From Hyphomicrobiales bacterium (lineage in GTDB: Bacteria; Pseudomonadota; Alphaproteobacteria; Rhizobiales; Hyphomicrobiaceae): DNA of 7,109 bases. The position numbers and the translations under genes were made by a program. The stretch covers positions 1-7,109 of the forward strand of contig JAFKKW010000424.1 of assembly GCA_017304275.1 (NCBI GenBank). The letters run 5' to 3'. Of the stretch, positions 4,606-7,109 are shown piece by piece; the stretch's first letter is position 1, and each line of letters opens with the position of its first letter. Below the pieces are notes generated by a model, which was given only the letters and a program-made list of their open reading frames with translations, had not been told where the DNA came from and did not search any database.

Positions 4606-7109
4606 ATGGTCGCGCTGAGAAAATCCGAGTTCGCCGGCGGCCGCGCCGGCGAGGACGAGGCGCCGCCGCGCGACGAGATCGCTGCATATTTTCTGACCGA
4701 CGAGACCCGCCTTGTCGGCGGTTTGATCGAGCGCGCCGTCTTCACCGACGAGGAGCGCCGCCGCACCGGCGAGCTTGCGCGCAAGCTCGTGGAGGCTGCG
4801 CGCGCCGACCACGCCAACCATGGCGGCATCGATGCCTTCATGCACGAGTACGGCCTGTCGAGCGAGGAAGGCATCATCCTGATGTGCCTCGCGGAGGCGC
4901 TGCTGCGCATCCCCGACTCCGACACCGCCGACCGCTTCATCGCCGAGAAGATTGCCGGCGGACAGTGGGAGCGCCACCGCGGTCATTCCGACAGCCTGCT
5001 CGTCAACGCCTCCACCTGGGGGCTGATGCTCACCGGCCGCCTCGTCAAGCTGCGCGAGGCGCGCGGCGTCAACCCGTGGGACGCGCTGAAGCGCCTCGCG
5101 GCGCGCTCCGGCGAGCCGTTCATCCGCCAGGCGGTGCGCCAGGCCGTGAAGCTGCTCGGCGACCAGTTCGTGCTCGGCCGCTCCATTCGCGAGGCAATTC
5201 AGCGCTCGGCGCCCTACGAGGCGCGCGGCTTCCGCTTCTCCTACGACATGCTGGGCGAGGCGGCGAAGACAGATAAGGACGCCATTCGCTACTTCGAGCG
5301 CTACATGGCCGCCATCGAGGCGGTCGGCGACGCGGCAGGACCGAACCCGCTGTCGCATCCGGATTCCCTTCTCGCGCGCCCAAGCATCTCGGTGAAGCTC
5401 TCCGCGCTGCATCCGCGCTACGAGCCCGGCAAGGAGGCGCGTCTTGCGGCCGAGCTATATCCGCGCCTTCTCACGCTTCTGAAGGCGGCCGAGGCGCGCG
5501 GCGTCGCCGTCACCATCGACGCCGAGGAGCAGGACCGTCACGAGCTGATGCTCGACATGTTCGCCCGTGCCTACGCCGACCAGGCGCTCGAGCGCTGGAC
5601 CGGTCTCGGCCTCGCCGTGCAGGCGTACGGGAAACGTGCGATCCCGACCATCCGCTGGCTGCGCCGTCTGGCCGAGCAGGGCGGCAAGCGCATCCCCGTG
5701 CGTCTCGTCAAGGGCGCCTATTGGGACAGCGAGATCAAATGGGCGCAGGAGCGCGGCCTCGCCGACTATCCCGTCCTGACCCGCAAGCTGCACACTGACG
5801 TGTCTTACCTCGCCTGCATGCGCCTGCTGCTCTCGGATGCGCGCGCCTTCTATCCGCAGTTCGCGACCCACAACGCCCACACCGTCGCATCGGCAGTGAT
5901 CGCCTCCGGCCAGACGGCGTTCGAGTTCCAGCGCCTGCACGGCATGGGCGAAGCGCTCTACGAGGAGGTGTCCGCGCCCGGCAAGCTGTGCCATCCGTGT
6001 CGCGTCTACGCTCCGGTCGGCGAGCACGAGGACCTGCTTTCTTATCTCGTGCGCCGTCTGCTCGAGAACGGCGCCAACACGTCCTTCGTCAACCGCCTCG
6101 CCGACGCCGAGCTGCCTCTTGCCCAGATCATCCGCGATCCCGTCGAGACCGCCGAGCGCGAGCGCAACGAGCCGTCCGCCGCCAAGCCGCTGCCGCGCCC
6201 GCGCGATATCTACTGGCCCGAGCGCAAGAATTCGTTCGGCGTCGCGCTGACCGACCGCACCGCGCGCGCGAGCCTCCTGTCGGACATGGAAGGCGCGCTC
6301 GGCCGCGAGTTCGATGCCGGCCCGATCGTCGACGGCCAGGCGACCGTGGGCGGCCCGCAAGCCGCGCTGCTGTCCTGCCCGCACGACCGCCGCGAGCGTC
6401 TTGGCAGCGTGCGCATCGCAACCCCGCGCGAGGTCGATGCCGCCATCTTGAGCGCCGAGCGGGCAGCCCACGGCTGGGACAAGCTCGGCGGCGCAGCCCG
6501 CGCCAAGATCCTTGATCTCGCAGCCGACATGCTTGAGCGCGATCGCGCCCGCCTCATGGCCGTTCTCGTCCGCGAGGCGGGGAAGACGCTGCCCTCAGCC
6601 CTCGCCGAGGTGCGCGAAGCCGCCGACCTCCTGCGCTACTACGCCGTCGAGGCGCGCCGCCTGATGAGCGCGCCACGATCGCTCAAGGGGCCGACCGGCG
6701 AAACCAATACGCTCGACCTGCGCGGCCGCGGCCCGTTCGCCTGCATCGCGCCGTGGAACTTCCCGCTCGCCATCTTCGTCGGTCAGATCGCCGCCGCGCT
6801 TGCGGCCGGCAATCCTGTCCTCGCCAAGCCGGCGGAGCAGACTCCCGTCACCGCCATGCTCGCCGTCCGCATCCTGCACGAGGCGGGCGTCCCGACCGAC
6901 GTGCTGCATCTGCTGACCGGCACCGGCACGGTTGGCGCGGCGCTCGTCAAGTCGCCGAAGATCAAGGGCGTGGCCTTCACCGGCGGCAACGAGGCCGCCT
7001 GGTCCATCCAGAAGGCGCTCTCCGACCGCAAGGCCGACATGGTGCCGCTGATCGCCGAGACGGGCGGCCTCAACGCCATGATCGCCGATTCAAGCGCACT
7101 CGCCGAGCA
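4606..7109 (+). CDS. putA: Bifunctional proline dehydrogenase / P5C dehydrogenase (PutA), C-terminus cut by window edge
   Basis: PutA oxidises proline to glutamate: an FAD-dependent PRODH barrel makes P5C, which passes as glutamate semialdehyde to an NAD-dependent aldehyde dehydrogenase domain. ATG 4606 is fixed by an in-frame TAA just before it; AGGGG lies 11 nt upstream, slightly far. 834 codons are visible. The N-terminus begins directly with the helical arm (LAEALLRIP near 95-103), so the ribbon-helix-helix DNA-binding domain of E. coli-type PutA is absent. PRODH residues seen are K264 (SVKLSALHPRYE), D305 (TIDAEE), Q339, Y372 (RLVKGAYWD), Y468 (VYAPVG) and the proline-carboxylate pair R483/R484 (LVRRLLENGANTSF). 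The spacings match E. coli PutA K329-D370 and Y540-R555. The P5CDH part has PWNFP at 716-720 (N718) and E818 in AETGG; the catalytic Cys lies past the edge. FTGGNEAAW at 791-799 differs from the usual FTGSTEVA. The full protein is probably over 1,000 residues. Confidence 0.97.
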   Translation, partial: MVALRKSEFAGGRAGEDEAPPRDEIAAYFLTDETRLVGGLIERAVFTDEERRRTGELARKLVEAARADHANHGGIDAFMHEYGLSSEEGIILMCLAEALLRIPDSDTADRFIAEKIAGGQWERHRGHSDSLLVNASTWGLMLTGRLVKLREARGVNPWDALKRLAARSGEPFIRQAVRQAVKLLGDQFVLGRSIREAIQRSAPYEARGFRFSYDMLGEAAKTDKDAIRYFERYMAAIEAVGDAAGPNPLSHPDSLLARPSISVKLSALHPRYEPGKEARLAAELYPRLLTLLKAAEARGVAVTIDAEEQDRHELMLDMFARAYADQALERWTGLGLAVQAYGKRAIPTIRWLRRLAEQGGKRIPVRLVKGAYWDSEIKWAQERGLADYPVLTRKLHTDVSYLACMRLLLSDARAFYPQFATHNAHTVASAVIASGQTAFEFQRLHGMGEALYEEVSAPGKLCHPCRVYAPVGEHEDLLSYLVRRLLENGANTSFVNRLADAELPLAQIIRDPVETAERERNEPSAAKPLPRPRDIYWPERKNSFGVALTDRTARASLLSDMEGALGREFDAGPIVDGQATVGGPQAALLSCPHDRRERLGSVRIATPREVDAAILSAERAAHGWDKLGGAARAKILDLAADMLERDRARLMAVLVREAGKTLPSALAEVREAADLLRYYAVEARRLMSAPRSLKGPTGETNTLDLRGRGPFACIAPWNFPLAIFVGQIAAALAAGNPVLAKPAEQTPVTAMLAVRILHEAGVPTDVLHLLTGTGTVGAALVKSPKIKGVAFTGGNEAAWSIQKALSDRKADMVPLIAETGGLNAMIADSSALAE

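Noticed and set aside
5455..6471. A 338-codon minus-strand open frame
   Set aside because: It is antisense to the PRODH and linker region of putA, is low-complexity Ala/Arg/Gly/Leu-rich, and has no motif.
1..7109. Undescribed defence, mobile or biosynthetic system
   Set aside because: Every substantial gene belongs to a well-known housekeeping or transporter family. No transposase, integrase, nuclease, toxin-antitoxin pair, spacer-repeat array or structured RNA could be seen, and composition is even throughout.

Overview
The window looks like ordinary chromosomal DNA from a high-GC alphaproteobacterium, probably a member of the Hyphomicrobiales. The evidence is an alphaproteobacterial-type ParE, a PutA without the N-terminal DNA-binding domain (the short type seen in Bradyrhizobium and relatives), and uniformly G/C-rich third codon positions. 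The order is inferred from protein resemblance only. I see no mobile element, CRISPR array, rRNA, tRNA or phage gene.

Layout from left to right. (1) The minus strand from the left edge to 1876 carries parE, DNA topoisomerase IV subunit B, cut off near its C-terminus by the window edge. (2) A gene-free divergent region of about 340 bp (1877-2216) holds a 12-bp palindrome, a related half-site and a possible dispersed-repeat fragment. (3) The plus strand has an EamA/DMT-family ten-helix transporter (2217-3158), followed 73 bp later by a small AhpD-like (carboxymuconolactone decarboxylase family) protein (3232-3573). (4) The minus strand has panC, pantothenate synthetase (3578-4393), convergent with the AhpD-like gene and only 4 bp from it. 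(5) A 212-bp divergent region (4394-4605) carries panC expression signals and an inverted repeat. (6) The plus strand has putA, the bifunctional proline dehydrogenase / P5C dehydrogenase (4606 to the right edge), missing its C-terminal part including the catalytic cysteine.

The genes do not form one pathway. They cover chromosome decatenation (ParE), export of an unknown small molecule (EamA), thiol/peroxide-type redox chemistry (AhpD-like), coenzyme A precursor synthesis (PanC) and proline catabolism (PutA). The only plausible co-transcribed pair is EamA plus the AhpD-like gene. I found no convincing undescribed system. The findings are small: unusual residues in otherwise invariant motifs of ParE and PutA, and unexplained inverted repeats between genes.
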